A stretch of DNA of 64,000 bases from Azoarcus sp031546845 (GTDB lineage: Bacteria; Pseudomonadota; Gammaproteobacteria; Burkholderiales; Rhodocyclaceae). A program made the translations under genes and the position numbers. A model generated the notes under the pieces. The model did not search any database and was not told the DNA's origin. It saw only the letters and a list, made by a program, of their open reading frames with translations. Below are positions 27,525 through 37,480 of this stretch, piece by piece. Location: positions 62,001-126,000 of the forward strand of contig JAVBJT010000004.1 in the NCBI GenBank assembly GCA_031546845.1, written 5' to 3'. Each line of letters opens with the position of its first letter. The stretch's first letter is position 1.

Positions 27525-30101
27525 TTACCAATCCTCTCTAACCGCGCGCACCGCCGACTGACGCATCGCCCGCGCGCCGGCCAGCCGGGCAACCCACGCG
27601 GCCAGCGCCACCAGTGTTACCGCGAACAAAGTAAGCGCGCCAACGGGCAGGCTCAAGTCCATGCTCCAATGGAAGCTCTGGCGGTTGATGACTTCGATCA
27701 GCACCCACGAAATAGCGCACCCCGCCACCAAGCCCACGCCCACCCCCACGCTGGCGGTCAACCCGCCCTCGAGCGCGAGCAAACGGCCTATTTCGCCCCG
27801 GCTCGCGCCCAGATGGCGCAGCATGCCGAACTCCGCCCGGCGCGCGGTACTCAACGCCGCAAAAGTGGTCGCCACGCCAAACAGGCCGATCAGCACGGCC
27901 ACCGCTTCCATCAGGTAAGTCACAAGAAAAGTGCGGTCGAAAATCGCCAGCGTGCGCCGGCGTATCTCGCCTTGCGGCGCCACCTCCGTCATCCGTTCGC
28001 CCAGCGCAGCGCGAATGGCAACGGCAACGCTGGCGACATCGCCACCGGGCGCGAGGCGCACGGCAATATCATTGATCCGGTAATCCCCCGTAAGGCGGCG
28101 ATACACGCCAAGATCAACAATCACCGTGCCATGCTGCCGCGCATAATCGCGCCACACCCCGGTAATACGAAAGCGCTGGAGCGCCCCCTCCAACGGCAAC
28201 GACAGTTCATCGCCAACGCCGACCCCGTACAGATCGACCAGCGCCTCCGAAACCCACACCGGCGGCACATTGCCCACTCCCATATCGCCCGCCCCACCCC
28301 CTGCACTGCCCGCCAACGCCGGCTCGTGCGAACCGGCCACCAGCGGCAACCCCCAGCCGCCTTCCACGGCACGGGCGATCAACGCTACCGGCGGGCGCTC
28401 GCCAGCCAGCCGCAATGTCGTCGAGCGCACCGCATCGGCGGCGGCCACGCCCGGCAAAGCGCGAACCGCCCGCAGTGCGCCATCGTCGAGAAAACCGCTG
28501 GCCGGCGACGGCGACGCGCGCACGTACAAATCCGCCGGCAGCACCGTATGCAGCCAGCTTTCCACCGACAAACGGAACGAACTCACCATGATCGCCATCG
28601 CCGCCGCCAGCGCCACGCTGGCAACCACCCCCGCGCCAGCCACCACGGCCTGGCCGGGCACGGCATGCAGTCGCGCCCGTGCCAGCCGCCCCACGACACC
28701 ACGACGCGGGCGTAGCCACATCACCGCGGCGCGGGTCGCGCCCGGCAAAACCAACATCGCCGCCGCCAGCAACACCCCCACGGCCGCGTAACCCCCCAGC
28801 GGAATACCCGCCACGGGCGGCAGCAGGCATGCCACGCCAGCCAACACCGCACAGGCCACAGCCAGCACCGCGCGCCGCCGCCCGTGCCGGTAGGGCGCTA
28901 CCCGCTCCCCCAGGCCCGCGCGCAAACCGCGCGCCGGGGCGATCCGCATCGCCTCGCGGGCGGGAAGCCAACTGCCGGCAATGCCAGCGGCAACGCCAAG
29001 CGCGGCATAAAGCGCGGTGGCAAGCGGCGCGAAGCGCAACGTGGGCCGCACACCGGCAAAATACCCCGCGCCCAAATCACCGCCGACAAAGCGGAAAGCC
29101 AACGCCGCCAACCCATAGGCAAGCGCCACCCCCAGCGCCGCGCCGAGCAACCCAAGCAAGCTGCCTTCCAGCAACAAACCGCGCAGCAGCACGCACCGGT
29201 CCAACCCGAGCGCGCGCAGAAAAACGAATTCCCGCGCACGCCGCACCACGGACAGCGATTGCGCGGAAAACACAAGAAAACCGCCGGTGAGCAAGGCAAT
29301 CGCCGCCAGCATGCTCAGATTCACCCGGTAAGCGCGCGACAGCGCCCCGGCCTCGGCCGATTCCGCCGCCGGCGTTCGCGCCTCCACCCCAGCGGGTAGC
29401 AATGGGCGCAACGCAGCCAGCGCCTCGTCGGGCGATACCCCGGGAGCCAATTTAAGATCGATCCGCGTCAGCCGGCCGATCATGTCGAAGGTCCGCTGCG
29501 CAGCGGCGATATCCATCACGCCCAACTGCTGCCCCGCCGCGCCCGGCACGCCGCCAGCCACGCGCAGCACGCGCGCGGCGCGGCCGGATTGCACGGCGAT
29601 TTCCGTACCCGCGCCGCCCTCCCCCCCGCCCGCCACCAGGGCCTCGCGCGCGGCGGCGCTGAGAAACAGCGCATCCGGCTGCAACGCGGCAAAAACATCG
29701 CCATCGTCCGCCACCGGCAACAGTTCCGCCCCCACCGCGACAAGCCGGAACATATCGACACCGACGATGCGCAGCGCGGCAAAAGCATCGCCACCCTCCG
29801 CCCCCGGCAACCGCGCCTCCACCTCCAGCAACGGGCTGGCGTCGGCCACCTCGGGCCGCTGCGCCAAGGTAACGTAGAGCGCATCGTCGAACCCGCCACG
29901 CGGGCCGCTCACCTGCACATCCGCCTTGCCAGCAAGCAAGCGCGCCCCCCGGTCGAACTCCTCCAACGCCGCGCCGTGAATCAACTGCACCGCCAACCCA
30001 AGCGCCACGCCGAGCGCAATCGCCAATAACGACAACGCGCTCGCCAAGCGTCGTCGCAACAGGCTGGCGGCAAACAAGCGGAACAGCGCCGCACCCCTCA
30101 C
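27525..30101 (-). CDS. FtsX/MacB-type ABC exporter permease (AttFG-like)
   Basis: An 858-residue permease with an N-terminal helix, a large periplasmic domain (about residues 45-260), then three helices, a further helical pair in the middle, a second periplasmic part and three C-terminal helices: the layout of two FtsX-type halves in one chain. The segment EFVFLRALGLDRCVLLRGLL and its counterpart EFGMLRHLGASRGEIGRLLA mark the two coupling regions to the ATPase. Such transporters move lipoproteins, lipids or peptides out of the inner membrane. The GTG start overlaps the ATPase stop; the AttH-like gene follows. GC content is very high. Confidence 0.87.
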   Translation of the reverse strand: MRGAALFRLFAASLLRRRLASALSLLAIALGVALGLAVQLIHGAALEEFDRGARLLAGKADVQVSGPRGGFDDALYVTLAQRPEVADASPLLEVEARLPGAEGGDAFAALRIVGVDMFRLVAVGAELLPVADDGDVFAALQPDALFLSAAAREALVAGGGEGGAGTEIAVQSGRAARVLRVAGGVPGAAGQQLGVMDIAAAQRTFDMIGRLTRIDLKLAPGVSPDEALAALRPLLPAGVEARTPAAESAEAGALSRAYRVNLSMLAAIALLTGGFLVFSAQSLSVVRRAREFVFLRALGLDRCVLLRGLLLEGSLLGLLGAALGVALAYGLAALAFRFVGGDLGAGYFAGVRPTLRFAPLATALYAALGVAAGIAGSWLPAREAMRIAPARGLRAGLGERVAPYRHGRRRAVLAVACAVLAGVACLLPPVAGIPLGGYAAVGVLLAAAMLVLPGATRAAVMWLRPRRGVVGRLARARLHAVPGQAVVAGAGVVASVALAAAMAIMVSSFRLSVESWLHTVLPADLYVRASPSPASGFLDDGALRAVRALPGVAAADAVRSTTLRLAGERPPVALIARAVEGGWGLPLVAGSHEPALAGSAGGGAGDMGVGNVPPVWVSEALVDLYGVGVGDELSLPLEGALQRFRITGVWRDYARQHGTVIVDLGVYRRLTGDYRINDIAVRLAPGGDVASVAVAIRAALGERMTEVAPQGEIRRRTLAIFDRTFLVTYLMEAVAVLIGLFGVATTFAALSTARRAEFGMLRHLGASRGEIGRLLALEGGLTASVGVGVGLVAGCAISWVLIEVINRQSFHWSMDLSLPVGALTLFAVTLVALAAWVARLAGARAMRQSAVRAVREDW

Positions 30102-30781
30102 GCGCCCGCCTCGGCCACGGCGGCGGACAAACCGCCCGCGCTCAAGCGCACGATACGATCCGCCCGCTGCGCCGCATGGCGCGAATGCGTCACCAGCACA
30201 CCGGCGGCGCCGGCCTCACGCACCTGGCCAAGCAGCAAATTGAGCACCTCGTCGGCGCGCGCCGGATCGAGGTTGCCCGTCGGCTCATCGGCCAGCACCA
30301 AGCGCGGCCCGTGCACCAGCGCACGGGCAATCGCCACCCGCTGCAACTCACCGCCCGACAGCACACCGGGCAACTCATCGGCGCGCGCGCCAAGGCCCAC
30401 CCGCTCGAGCATCGCGCACGCCGCGCGCGTGGCATCCTCGCCGTCGCGGTCGAGCAACCACAAAGGCAAAGCCACGTTCTGCGCCAGCGTCAGATAAGGC
30501 AGGATATGAAAAGCCTGGAAAACGAAACCGAAGCGTTGCCGGCGCACACGGGCGAACACATCGTCGTCCAACCCGGCCAGTTCGTCGCCGCCCAGGCGAA
30601 TACCGCCGCCATCGACCGGCTCCAGCCCGGCAATACAATTGAGCAGCGTCGACTTACCCGCGCCCGACTCGCCGACCACGGCCACGCACTCCCCGACCTT
30701 GACCGACAGATCGACATCCTGAAACAACCAGCGCGGCGGATCGCCGGGCAAACGTTTGGCAAGGCGGGAAAGTTCGAGCAT
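30098..30781 (-). CDS. ABC exporter ATP-binding subunit (LolD/AttE-like)
   Basis: A 227-residue ATPase with Walker A GESGAGKST, Q-loop FVFQAFHILPYLT, signature LSGGELQRVAIARAL, Walker B LVLADEPTGNLD and the switch His in VTHSR. It powers the FtsX-type permease encoded next. The open frame extends to 31159 but that part is Arg-rich and antisense to hpnC; ATG 30781 gives a normal start (MLELSRLAKRL). The gene is divergent from hpnC, with 107 bases between starts. Confidence 0.93.
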   Translation of the reverse strand: MLELSRLAKRLPGDPPRWLFQDVDLSVKVGECVAVVGESGAGKSTLLNCIAGLEPVDGGGIRLGGDELAGLDDDVFARVRRQRFGFVFQAFHILPYLTLAQNVALPLWLLDRDGEDATRAACAMLERVGLGARADELPGVLSGGELQRVAIARALVHGPRLVLADEPTGNLDPARADEVLNLLLGQVREAGAAGVLVTHSRHAAQRADRIVRLSAGGLSAAVAEAGA

Positions 30782-30888
30782 GCGTCGGCGGTATGCCAAA
30801 AGATAAAAACATCTTCGCTTATACTCCCCGCGCCCCCGCCGTGCCAACCACCCGGCCGCGCCCACCCGCGCCCATACCCATCGCCCCC

Positions 30889-31716
30889 ATGTCCGTCGAC
30901 CACTACGAAAACTTCCCCGTCGCCTCCCTGCTGCTACCGGCACGCCTGCGCGAACCGGTGGAAGCCATCTACGCCTTCGCCCGCAGCGCCGACGACATCG
31001 CCGACGAAGGCGACGCCGCCCCCGCCGAACGCCTAGCGCGGCTGGCCGGCTACCAAGCCGCGCTCGACGCGCTCGAATGCGGCGAACCCGTGCGCGACGC
31101 CGCGCTGGCGCCAATGTTCGAGCGCCTGGGCCGCGCCATCCACCACCACGCGCTACCAATACAGCCGCTACGCGACCTGCTCGACGCCTTCGCCCAGGAC
31201 GTCACCCAAAAACGCTACGCCGACTTCGCCGAACTGCAGAACTACTGCCGCCGCTCCGCCAACCCCGTAGGCCGCCTGCTGCTGCACCTCTACGGCCGCG
31301 CCAGCGACGACAACCTGCACCTGTCCGACTGCATCTGCACCGCGCTGCAACTCATCAACTTCTGGCAAGACGTAGCGATAGACTGGCAAAAACAACGCAT
31401 CTACCTGCCGGCTGACGATATGGCACGCTTCGGTATCGGTGAACACGACATCGCCGCACAAAACAACGACACCCGCTGGAAAGCCCTGCTCGGCTTCCAG
31501 ACCGACCGCGCCCGCGCACTGATGCACACCGGCGCCCCACTCGCCCGCCGCCTGCCGGGCCGCATCGGCCTCGAACTGCGGCTGGTGGTGCAAGGCGGGC
31601 TGCGCACCCTCGAACGTATCGAAGCCGCGGACTACGACGTTTTCCGCCACCGCCCGACGTTGGGCAAGCGGGATTGGCTGGTCATGGGATGGCGGGCGGT
31701 TTTCTCGATGGGGTAA
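30889..31716 (+). CDS. hpnC: HpnC, squalene/hydroxysqualene synthase-type enzyme
   Basis: A 275-residue isoprenoid synthase with the two aspartate-rich motifs: ARSADDIADEGD near residue 25 and INFWQDVAIDWQKQRIYLP near residue 155. The N-terminal HYENFPVASLLLP is typical for HpnC. In hopanoid makers HpnC converts presqualene diphosphate to hydroxysqualene, between HpnD and HpnE. Here hpnD and hpnE are not next to it. I chose ATG 30889; upstream codons to 30793 are Pro-rich and overlap the promoter region of the divergent ABC operon. Confidence 0.9.
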   Translation: MSVDHYENFPVASLLLPARLREPVEAIYAFARSADDIADEGDAAPAERLARLAGYQAALDALECGEPVRDAALAPMFERLGRAIHHHALPIQPLRDLLDAFAQDVTQKRYADFAELQNYCRRSANPVGRLLLHLYGRASDDNLHLSDCICTALQLINFWQDVAIDWQKQRIYLPADDMARFGIGEHDIAAQNNDTRWKALLGFQTDRARALMHTGAPLARRLPGRIGLELRLVVQGGLRTLERIEAADYDVFRHRPTLGKRDWLVMGWRAVFSMG

Positions 31717-31864
31717 AACGTTTCTTTGTTCGCATGAGCGGGACAAGCCCGCATAGAGAAAAGCACACGCCACAGCCGCTCGCATTCGCACGCTCGAAAT
31801 ACCGTTGCCAATGCGGCTTCATTCAAAAGTAATAAAGCCGTGACACACTGCGCACCGCTTCAAC

Positions 31865-32062
31865 TCAAATCAAGCGCAAAATACCCCATGCAATCAAGGA
31901 CAACAGCAGCGTTGTCATAAACGGAAAATGGTACTCGCGCTTACGGTAACGAAACGTCAGATCGCCAGGCAGGCGCCCCAAGCGCCAACGGCGGGCGAAA
32001 CCGGGGCGAATCAACCCGGTAACGAGTACCATCAGCGCCACGACCATCAACCATTTCACCAC
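31865..32062 (-). CDS. DUF2905 small membrane protein
   Basis: A 65-residue protein with two hydrophobic helices flanking the conserved block LGRLPGDLTFRYRKREYHFP, the hallmark of DUF2905. The function of this widespread family is not known. The start is one of two consecutive GTG codons (32062 or 32059). The gene is single; about 280 bases to the next gene hold no other feature I can name. Confidence 0.85.
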   Translation of the reverse strand: MVKWLMVVALMVLVTGLIRPGFARRWRLGRLPGDLTFRYRKREYHFPFMTTLLLSLIAWGILRLI

Positions 32063-32346
32063 GTCATAACCATCCGACGAAACCCGGTCGCCCGATTAAA
32101 CCCTTTAGGCCATGCCTTCCGCAACAACGGATGTCCGCACATAGATACCTATTTCATCGGACAACGATACAGACCGCCAGAGGGTTCCCCACGTAACACC
32201 CATGCACGAAAGCCGCCTCATCGCGTTACCGGTTTTGCCTTTTGCGCTCCCTGCCGGGGGCGAGGCCACGGAAACGGTCGCGCCCGCTTTTCGGCTCTGC
32301 GGTATTTAAGATTTCTCGATATGACCCAACAGACTCAAAGGCAGCC

Positions 32347-32967
32347 ATGATCACTTTTTATACTTGGGGCACGCCCAACGGACACAAAGTTTCCATCGCG
32401 CTCGAAGAGCTTGGACTCGAATACGAAACGCGCAAGATCGATATCACCAAGGGCGAACAATTCACCACCGAGTTCCTCGCACTCAACTCGAACAACAAGA
32501 TTCCCGTGCTGGTCGATAGCGACGGCCCCGGCGACCGGCCCATCGTGCTCTCCGAATCCGGTGCGATCCTGATCTATCTCGCGGAAAAAACCGGTCGCTT
32601 GATGCCGAACGATCCGCGCGAACGCTACGAAGCCTTGCAGTGGCTGATGTTCCAGATGGCCAGCGTGGGGCCGATGCTGGGCCAGGCGCACCATTTTCTG
32701 CGCTTCGCGCCCGAGCGCGTGCCGTATGCGGTCGAGCGCTACACGAAGGAGACGGCGCGCATCTACGGCGTACTCGACCAACGCTTGCGCGGGCGCGGCT
32801 GGCTTGCCGGCAGCGCGTATTCGATCGCGGATATCGCCACCTTCCCGTGGGTGAGCCGCCACGAATGGCAAGACATTGATCTTGTCGCCTATCCCGAAGT
32901 CAAACGCTGGTACGACGCGATCGCCGCACGCCCGGCGGTACAGCGCGGCCTGGAGATTCCTCGATGA
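32347..32967 (+). CDS. Glutathione S-transferase (YfcG/Ure2-like)
   Basis: A 206-residue GST: thioredoxin-like N-terminal domain with TWGTPNGHKVSIALEELGL, NNKIPVL (cis-Pro) and SESGAILIYLAEK (glutathione-binding Glu-Ser), then the helical domain with GRGWLAGSAYSIADIATFPW, including the N-capping Asp. The TPNGxKV pattern is that of the YfcG/Nu-class group, which has disulfide reductase activity. ATG 32347 is preceded by AAAGG. Its stop overlaps the start of the next gene. Confidence 0.92.
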   Translation: MITFYTWGTPNGHKVSIALEELGLEYETRKIDITKGEQFTTEFLALNSNNKIPVLVDSDGPGDRPIVLSESGAILIYLAEKTGRLMPNDPRERYEALQWLMFQMASVGPMLGQAHHFLRFAPERVPYAVERYTKETARIYGVLDQRLRGRGWLAGSAYSIADIATFPWVSRHEWQDIDLVAYPEVKRWYDAIAARPAVQRGLEIPR

Positions 32968-33767
32968 ACACCCCCCGCTTCGGCGCTCTAGAAGTGCTTT
33001 GCCACACGCCGGAAAACGATCTTGGCACCACGCCCTTGCTTTTTATCCACGGGGCGTATGCCGGCGCCTGGTGCTGGAACGAGCATTTTTTGCCCTGGTT
33101 CGCCGCTCGTGGCCGTTCGGTTTACGCCATGTCCCTTTCCGGGCATGGCGCGAGCCCACAGCGCGAACACATCGACTCGTATTCGATCGACCATTATGTC
33201 GATGACGTTATCCGCGTCGCCACGCAGCTTCCCGCGCCTCCGGTGCTGATCGGCCATTCGATGGGCGGCATGGTGGTGCAGAAGTGTCTGGAGCGCTTCG
33301 AGGCCCCGGGCGCGATACTGATGGCGTCGGTACCACCACAGGGTCTGATGGCCTCGGCGTTCGGCCTGATGCTGAAAAAACCGGGGGTACTGTTCGATCT
33401 GAACCGCGTCATGGGCGGCGGCAACGCGCAGATTGAAAGCCTGCGCGAAGCCTTGTTCCACCAGCCGGTCGATACCGCCGACCTGAAGCGCTATTACAAC
33501 TTGAGCCAACCCGAATCGCACCGCGCCATTTGGGACATGACATTGTTCAACCTGCCGCGCATCGCCCGCCGGCGCCACCCGCCGATGCTGGTCCTGGGCG
33601 CCAGCCACGATGTGCTGATTCCACCCGAGCAGGTGCAGATGACCGCCGAGGCTTACGGACTGGAGGCGGAGATTTTCGAGAATCTGGGCCACGCCATGAT
33701 GCTCGAACGCGATTGGCCGACCGTGGCCGAACGCATCGCCGCTTGGCTCATCGAATGCGATCTGTGA
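32964..33767 (+). CDS. Alpha/beta hydrolase
   Basis: A 267-residue alpha/beta hydrolase with the oxyanion loop HGAYAGAWCW, the nucleophile elbow GHSMGG (Ser99), the acid in GASHDVLIPPEQ and the catalytic His in LGHAMMLE. No lid or signal peptide. Substrate unknown. It overlaps the GST gene by four bases, so both are made together, possibly for detoxification of an electrophilic ester or lactone. Confidence 0.88.
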   Translation: MNTPRFGALEVLCHTPENDLGTTPLLFIHGAYAGAWCWNEHFLPWFAARGRSVYAMSLSGHGASPQREHIDSYSIDHYVDDVIRVATQLPAPPVLIGHSMGGMVVQKCLERFEAPGAILMASVPPQGLMASAFGLMLKKPGVLFDLNRVMGGGNAQIESLREALFHQPVDTADLKRYYNLSQPESHRAIWDMTLFNLPRIARRRHPPMLVLGASHDVLIPPEQVQMTAEAYGLEAEIFENLGHAMMLERDWPTVAERIAAWLIECDL

Positions 33768-33965
33768 GTTATTCACTGGCGCTACACCAACATACATTCC
33801 ATGATGGAAGCGTGGGGGCCGAAATAGCGCCCACGACAGCACGGCAAGCCGCCCTGGGCGGGAAGGAAGCACACTCAAGCCCAGGTAACGGCAGCCGATA
33901 TAGCAGTTAAGCGCCGGAGAGTTATCCAGGGGGATATATTCGGCGCGCGGATAACGGAAGCCATC

Positions 33966-34190
33966 ATGGTTATCGTCATGGAAATGAATCCGGGCAAACC
34001 CGCCGACAGCCCCTTCGCGTACGACGACGAAGTACTCAACGCCAATTGGCTGCCGCCATCCCTTACCTCGCAACCCGCCCCGCAGCCTGCCTTGCAGCTG
34101 CAGGTCGTCGAGACTCCGCGTTCCCGGCAGATGCCGCCACCTATCGATGCCGACGCCTTTCTGAAAGCGGTATATCGCTACCAGGAATAA
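33966..34190 (+). CDS. Small hypothetical protein
   Basis: A 74-residue acidic, Pro/Gln-rich reading frame (…PAPQPALQLQVVETPRSRQ…) with a C-terminal DADAFLKAVYRYQE. No family is recognised, no membrane segment or signal. GGAAG stands a few bases before the ATG, and a second ATG in the same frame lies 12 bases further. It is isolated, between an alpha/beta hydrolase and the end of the MidA gene, so expression is uncertain. Confidence 0.45.
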   Translation: MVIVMEMNPGKPADSPFAYDDEVLNANWLPPSLTSQPAPQPALQLQVVETPRSRQMPPPIDADAFLKAVYRYQE

Positions 34191-34296
34191 CGGCGGAAAC
34201 GAAAGCGAAACGGTAGGCAGTGCGAAACAGCGCGACAAAGGGCCGCAGATGCGCCGGGTTCCACCCGGCGCATTCCGAGTCGCGCGCCTGCCATGC

Positions 34297-35475
34297 TCAA
34301 AGCGTATGCAGGCGGTCGCCCCGTGAGAAGCCCGCGAGCGGCCCGGCACTGTCGCACTCCAACCCGCGCCCCAACGCAAGTACCTTGAACAATTCCCCCA
34401 TTTCATGCGGCGCGGTCAAGCGCTGCACCGCGCGCGCGGCGCGGATGTAATCCGCGCTTTCTCGCGGCCCGCGGCGATCAAGGCAATCCAATACACCGCA
34501 GTTGAAAAGAAATTGCGCCTGACAGGTGTAGCCGAGTACATCCAACCCGGCCGCGAACGCGGCCTCCGCCACGGAAGTGAAATCGACGAATGCGGTGATG
34601 TCGTTCAAGCCCGGCCACAAAAACGGGTTGCCATGCGCATGATGGCGGTAATAGCACAGCAGCGTACCGCCGGAGCGCGACGGCAGATAATACTCGGCGC
34701 GCGGATAGCCATAATCGATCAACAGCAGCGCGCCCGCGCGCAAACGCTCGGCCCATGACGCCACCCAGGCGCGCGCGGCCAGATTGAGTTCGGTCACGTA
34801 TTCGCCTTGCTCGGGCTGCGGCAAGGCCAGTTCGCGCGCGGCATCGAGCACCGCGCCACAAGCCGGCTCATCGGCCCAGCGGAAAGCCGCTTCTCCGTCG
34901 CCAGCAACCACGCCACGCTCGAACAACGCGCCATCGCGCGCCACGACCAGATGCACCGGCATCACATCCAGCACTTCGTTGGCAATCACCACACCGGAAA
35001 AATCGGCCGGCAAGCAGTCCAGCCACTCCACCCTCGCCGCCAGATGAGGCGCCTTTTCCGCCAAGGTGTCGAACTGCCGCGCGCGCAACTCGCCGGACAG
35101 TTCCAAAATGCGGTAACACTGCGGTAAAGCGTCGCGCCGCTCCAGTTCGAGCAGCAAATCGGCGGCGAGTAAGCCCGTGCCGGCGCCGATCTCGATCACT
35201 TGCGCCGCGCTCATCCGCATCACCTGCTCCACCTGGCCCACCAGCGCCTGGCCGAACAAGGGCGTCAGTTCCGGCGCGGTAATGAAATCCCCGCCCGGGC
35301 CGAATTTGCGCGCGCCGCCGCTGTAGTAGCCAAGCCCTGGCGCGTACAGCGTCAATTCCATGTAGCGGGAAAACGGCAGCCAGCCGCCAGCGGCGGCGAT
35401 TTCCGCATGCACAAGATCGATGAGCCGGGCGCTTTGATCGAGCGCGTCGGCGGAAGGGGGCGGTAAAGCAGTCAT
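34297..35475 (-). CDS. MidA/NDUFAF7-like SAM-dependent methyltransferase
   Basis: A 392-residue protein of the family that includes mitochondrial NDUFAF7 (MidA), an arginine methyltransferase for complex I assembly. Conserved parts: FSRYMELTLYAPGLGYYSGG, GGDFITAPELTPLFGQ, VIEIGAGTGLLAADLL (SAM-binding), VVIANEVLDVMPVH, LLLIDYGYPRAEYY and FVDFTSVAEAA. The bacterial substrate is not established. ATG 35475. The upstream frame to 35928 runs into the divergent SDR gene and is not coding. Divergent from 35608. Confidence 0.9.
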   Translation of the reverse strand: MTALPPPSADALDQSARLIDLVHAEIAAAGGWLPFSRYMELTLYAPGLGYYSGGARKFGPGGDFITAPELTPLFGQALVGQVEQVMRMSAAQVIEIGAGTGLLAADLLLELERRDALPQCYRILELSGELRARQFDTLAEKAPHLAARVEWLDCLPADFSGVVIANEVLDVMPVHLVVARDGALFERGVVAGDGEAAFRWADEPACGAVLDAARELALPQPEQGEYVTELNLAARAWVASWAERLRAGALLLIDYGYPRAEYYLPSRSGGTLLCYYRHHAHGNPFLWPGLNDITAFVDFTSVAEAAFAAGLDVLGYTCQAQFLFNCGVLDCLDRRGPRESADYIRAARAVQRLTAPHEMGELFKVLALGRGLECDSAGPLAGFSRGDRLHTL

Positions 35476-35607
35476 GGGCGGGAAATAAGCGCAAAAACGC
35501 GCGAATGAAAACAGGCCGGCATTGTAGCCGAGCACCGCCATGCCCCCGGTTTCGGCCGGCTTTCCCGCCCGGCTTCCAAGGCGGGCGGGAAGCGGCGACA
35601 ATCGGGC

Positions 35608-36357
35608 ATGGACTACGATCAGCCTGCTCCCGTCATTCTCGTTACCGGCGCGGCGCGCAGAGTCGGCGCCGAGATCGCGCGTCAGATCCACGCCACCGGC
35701 GCGCGCCTTGTGCTGCACTACCGGCATTCCGAAGCCGAGGCCGAAGCGCTGGCCGAAACGCTCAACGCGCTGCGCGCGGATTCGGCCTGCACAGTCGACG
35801 GCGATCTCGGTACCGACGCGGTGCCGGAAGCGGTGGCCGCCAAAACGCTGGCGCGCTACGGACGCATCGACGGCGTGGTCAACAACGCATCGAGCTTTTT
35901 CGCCACGCCCTTGGGGCAAATCGACCATGCCGCCTGGGACGATCTCATCGGCTCAAATTTGAAAGGTCCGCTGTTTCTCTGCCAGGCCCTGGCGCCCATG
36001 CTGAAAAAACAACGCGGCGCGATCGTGAACATCGTCGATATCCACGCCGAACGGCCGTTGCGCCACTACCCGCTGTACTGCGCGGCCAAGGCCGGGCTAT
36101 TGGGGCTCACCCGTGCATTAGCGTTGGAGATGGCGCCCGAGGTGCGGGTCAATGGCGTATCGCCCGGCCCGATCGCATGGCCGGAAGACAACCAATTCGC
36201 CGCCACCGAGCGTGAGGAGATCATTCGCCAGACGTTGCTGCAACGCGAAGGCAGTGTGACGGACATCGCACGCGCGGTTTGCTTTCTGCTGTTCGATGCG
36301 CCCTATGTCACCGGCCAGATTCTCGCCGTGGACGGCGGACGCAGCGCGCACCTGTGA
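35608..36357 (+). CDS. SDR-family pteridine reductase-like oxidoreductase
   Basis: A 249-residue short-chain dehydrogenase. The cofactor motif is TGAARRVG (the TGxxxRxG form of pteridine reductases rather than TGxxxGxG), with NNASSFF, the catalytic Tyr-x-x-x-Lys in YCAAKAG and the GPIAWPE loop. These point to an NADPH-dependent FolM/PTR1-type enzyme reducing dihydropterins. The gene lies 95 bases before ttcA, with its own ATG. Confidence 0.88.
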   Translation: MDYDQPAPVILVTGAARRVGAEIARQIHATGARLVLHYRHSEAEAEALAETLNALRADSACTVDGDLGTDAVPEAVAAKTLARYGRIDGVVNNASSFFATPLGQIDHAAWDDLIGSNLKGPLFLCQALAPMLKKQRGAIVNIVDIHAERPLRHYPLYCAAKAGLLGLTRALALEMAPEVRVNGVSPGPIAWPEDNQFAATEREEIIRQTLLQREGSVTDIARAVCFLLFDAPYVTGQILAVDGGRSAHL

Positions 36358-36452
36358 ACGGCGACACAGACAATTTACGCACACACCATCAGTATGGAAG
36401 CGTTCCAAGCGTATAATTCGCTTCAATTTTTTCCTATTTTGAACTCGCTGTC

Positions 36453-37466
36453 GTGACTGCTGCCTCCCCCTGCTCCGATTCATCGGAGATGGAAACTCGG
36501 TTTTCCAATACTTTTCTGCGCCTGAAGAAGAAACTCGAACGCGGCGTGGGCGAGGCTATCGCCGACTACAACATGATCGGCAACGGCGACACCGTGTTGG
36601 TATGCGTATCCGGCGGCAAGGACTCCTACTCGCTGCTGTCCATCCTGCTCGCGCTGCGCAGCCGCGCGCCGGTGGATTTCCGCATCGTGGCGATGAATCT
36701 CGACCAACGCCAGCCGGGCTTTCCGGATCACGTGCTGCCGGCGTACTTCGAATCGATCGGCGTCGAATACCACATCGTCACCGAAGACACCTATTCCATC
36801 GTCAAGAGCAAGATTCCCGAGGGCAAAACCACCTGTTCGCTGTGCTCGCGCCTGCGTCGCGGCATCATCTACCGCACGGCGAAGGAGGTGGGCGCAACCC
36901 GCATCGCGCTCGGCCACCACCGCGACGATATCCTCGAAACCCTGTTCCTCAATCTGTTTTTCGGCGGCAAGATCAAGGCCATGCCGCCAAAATTGGTCAG
37001 CGACGACGGCAACCATGTCGTCATTCGCCCGCTTGCCTACTGCGTGGAAAACGACATTGCCCGCTTTGCCCGCGCAATGGCTTATCCGATCATTCCGTGC
37101 AATCTCTGCGGCTCGCAGGAAAATGCGCAGCGCAAGCAGATCAAGGCTATGCTGCAAGGCTGGGCGCGCGATTATCCGGGGCGTATCGAATCGCTCGCCA
37201 CCGCGCTCAAAAACGTGGTGCCTTCGCACCTGGCCGACAGCGAATTGTTCGATTTCGCCGGGCTCACCAATCAGACACTGGTTGCCGAAGGTGATACCGT
37301 GTTCGATCGGCCGGAACTACCCATCGACCTGCCCCAGACGCTCTTCACCATCGCCCCGCCACAGCCACGCGGCCAAGGGCTTGCCGCCGCCATACCGCTC
37401 ACCCCCCGCGAAACGGGGAATGCCACCTCCTTCCACTCCGGGCCGTTGCCCGACAACCTCGCCTAG
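36453..37466 (+). CDS. ttcA: tRNA 2-thiocytidine(32) synthetase TtcA
   Basis: A 337-residue PP-loop ATPase with SGGKDS, the 4Fe-4S cysteine pair CSLCSRLRR, GHHRDD and a third cysteine in IPCNLCGSQ, which together define TtcA. It thiolates cytidine 32 in certain tRNAs. The open frame starts with GTG 36453; ATG 36489 (METRFSNTF) is an equally good start giving 325 residues. It ends with an ordinary TAG. The cyclase/FHA gene follows 14 bases later. Confidence 0.95.
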   Translation: MTAASPCSDSSEMETRFSNTFLRLKKKLERGVGEAIADYNMIGNGDTVLVCVSGGKDSYSLLSILLALRSRAPVDFRIVAMNLDQRQPGFPDHVLPAYFESIGVEYHIVTEDTYSIVKSKIPEGKTTCSLCSRLRRGIIYRTAKEVGATRIALGHHRDDILETLFLNLFFGGKIKAMPPKLVSDDGNHVVIRPLAYCVENDIARFARAMAYPIIPCNLCGSQENAQRKQIKAMLQGWARDYPGRIESLATALKNVVPSHLADSELFDFAGLTNQTLVAEGDTVFDRPELPIDLPQTLFTIAPPQPRGQGLAAAIPLTPRETGNATSFHSGPLPDNLA

Positions 37467-37480
37467 CGCCCTGCCCCTCT

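Noticed and set aside
26565..28715. 716-residue plus-strand reading frame
   Set aside because: Antisense to the AttH-like and permease genes, with low-complexity Arg/His/Pro composition.
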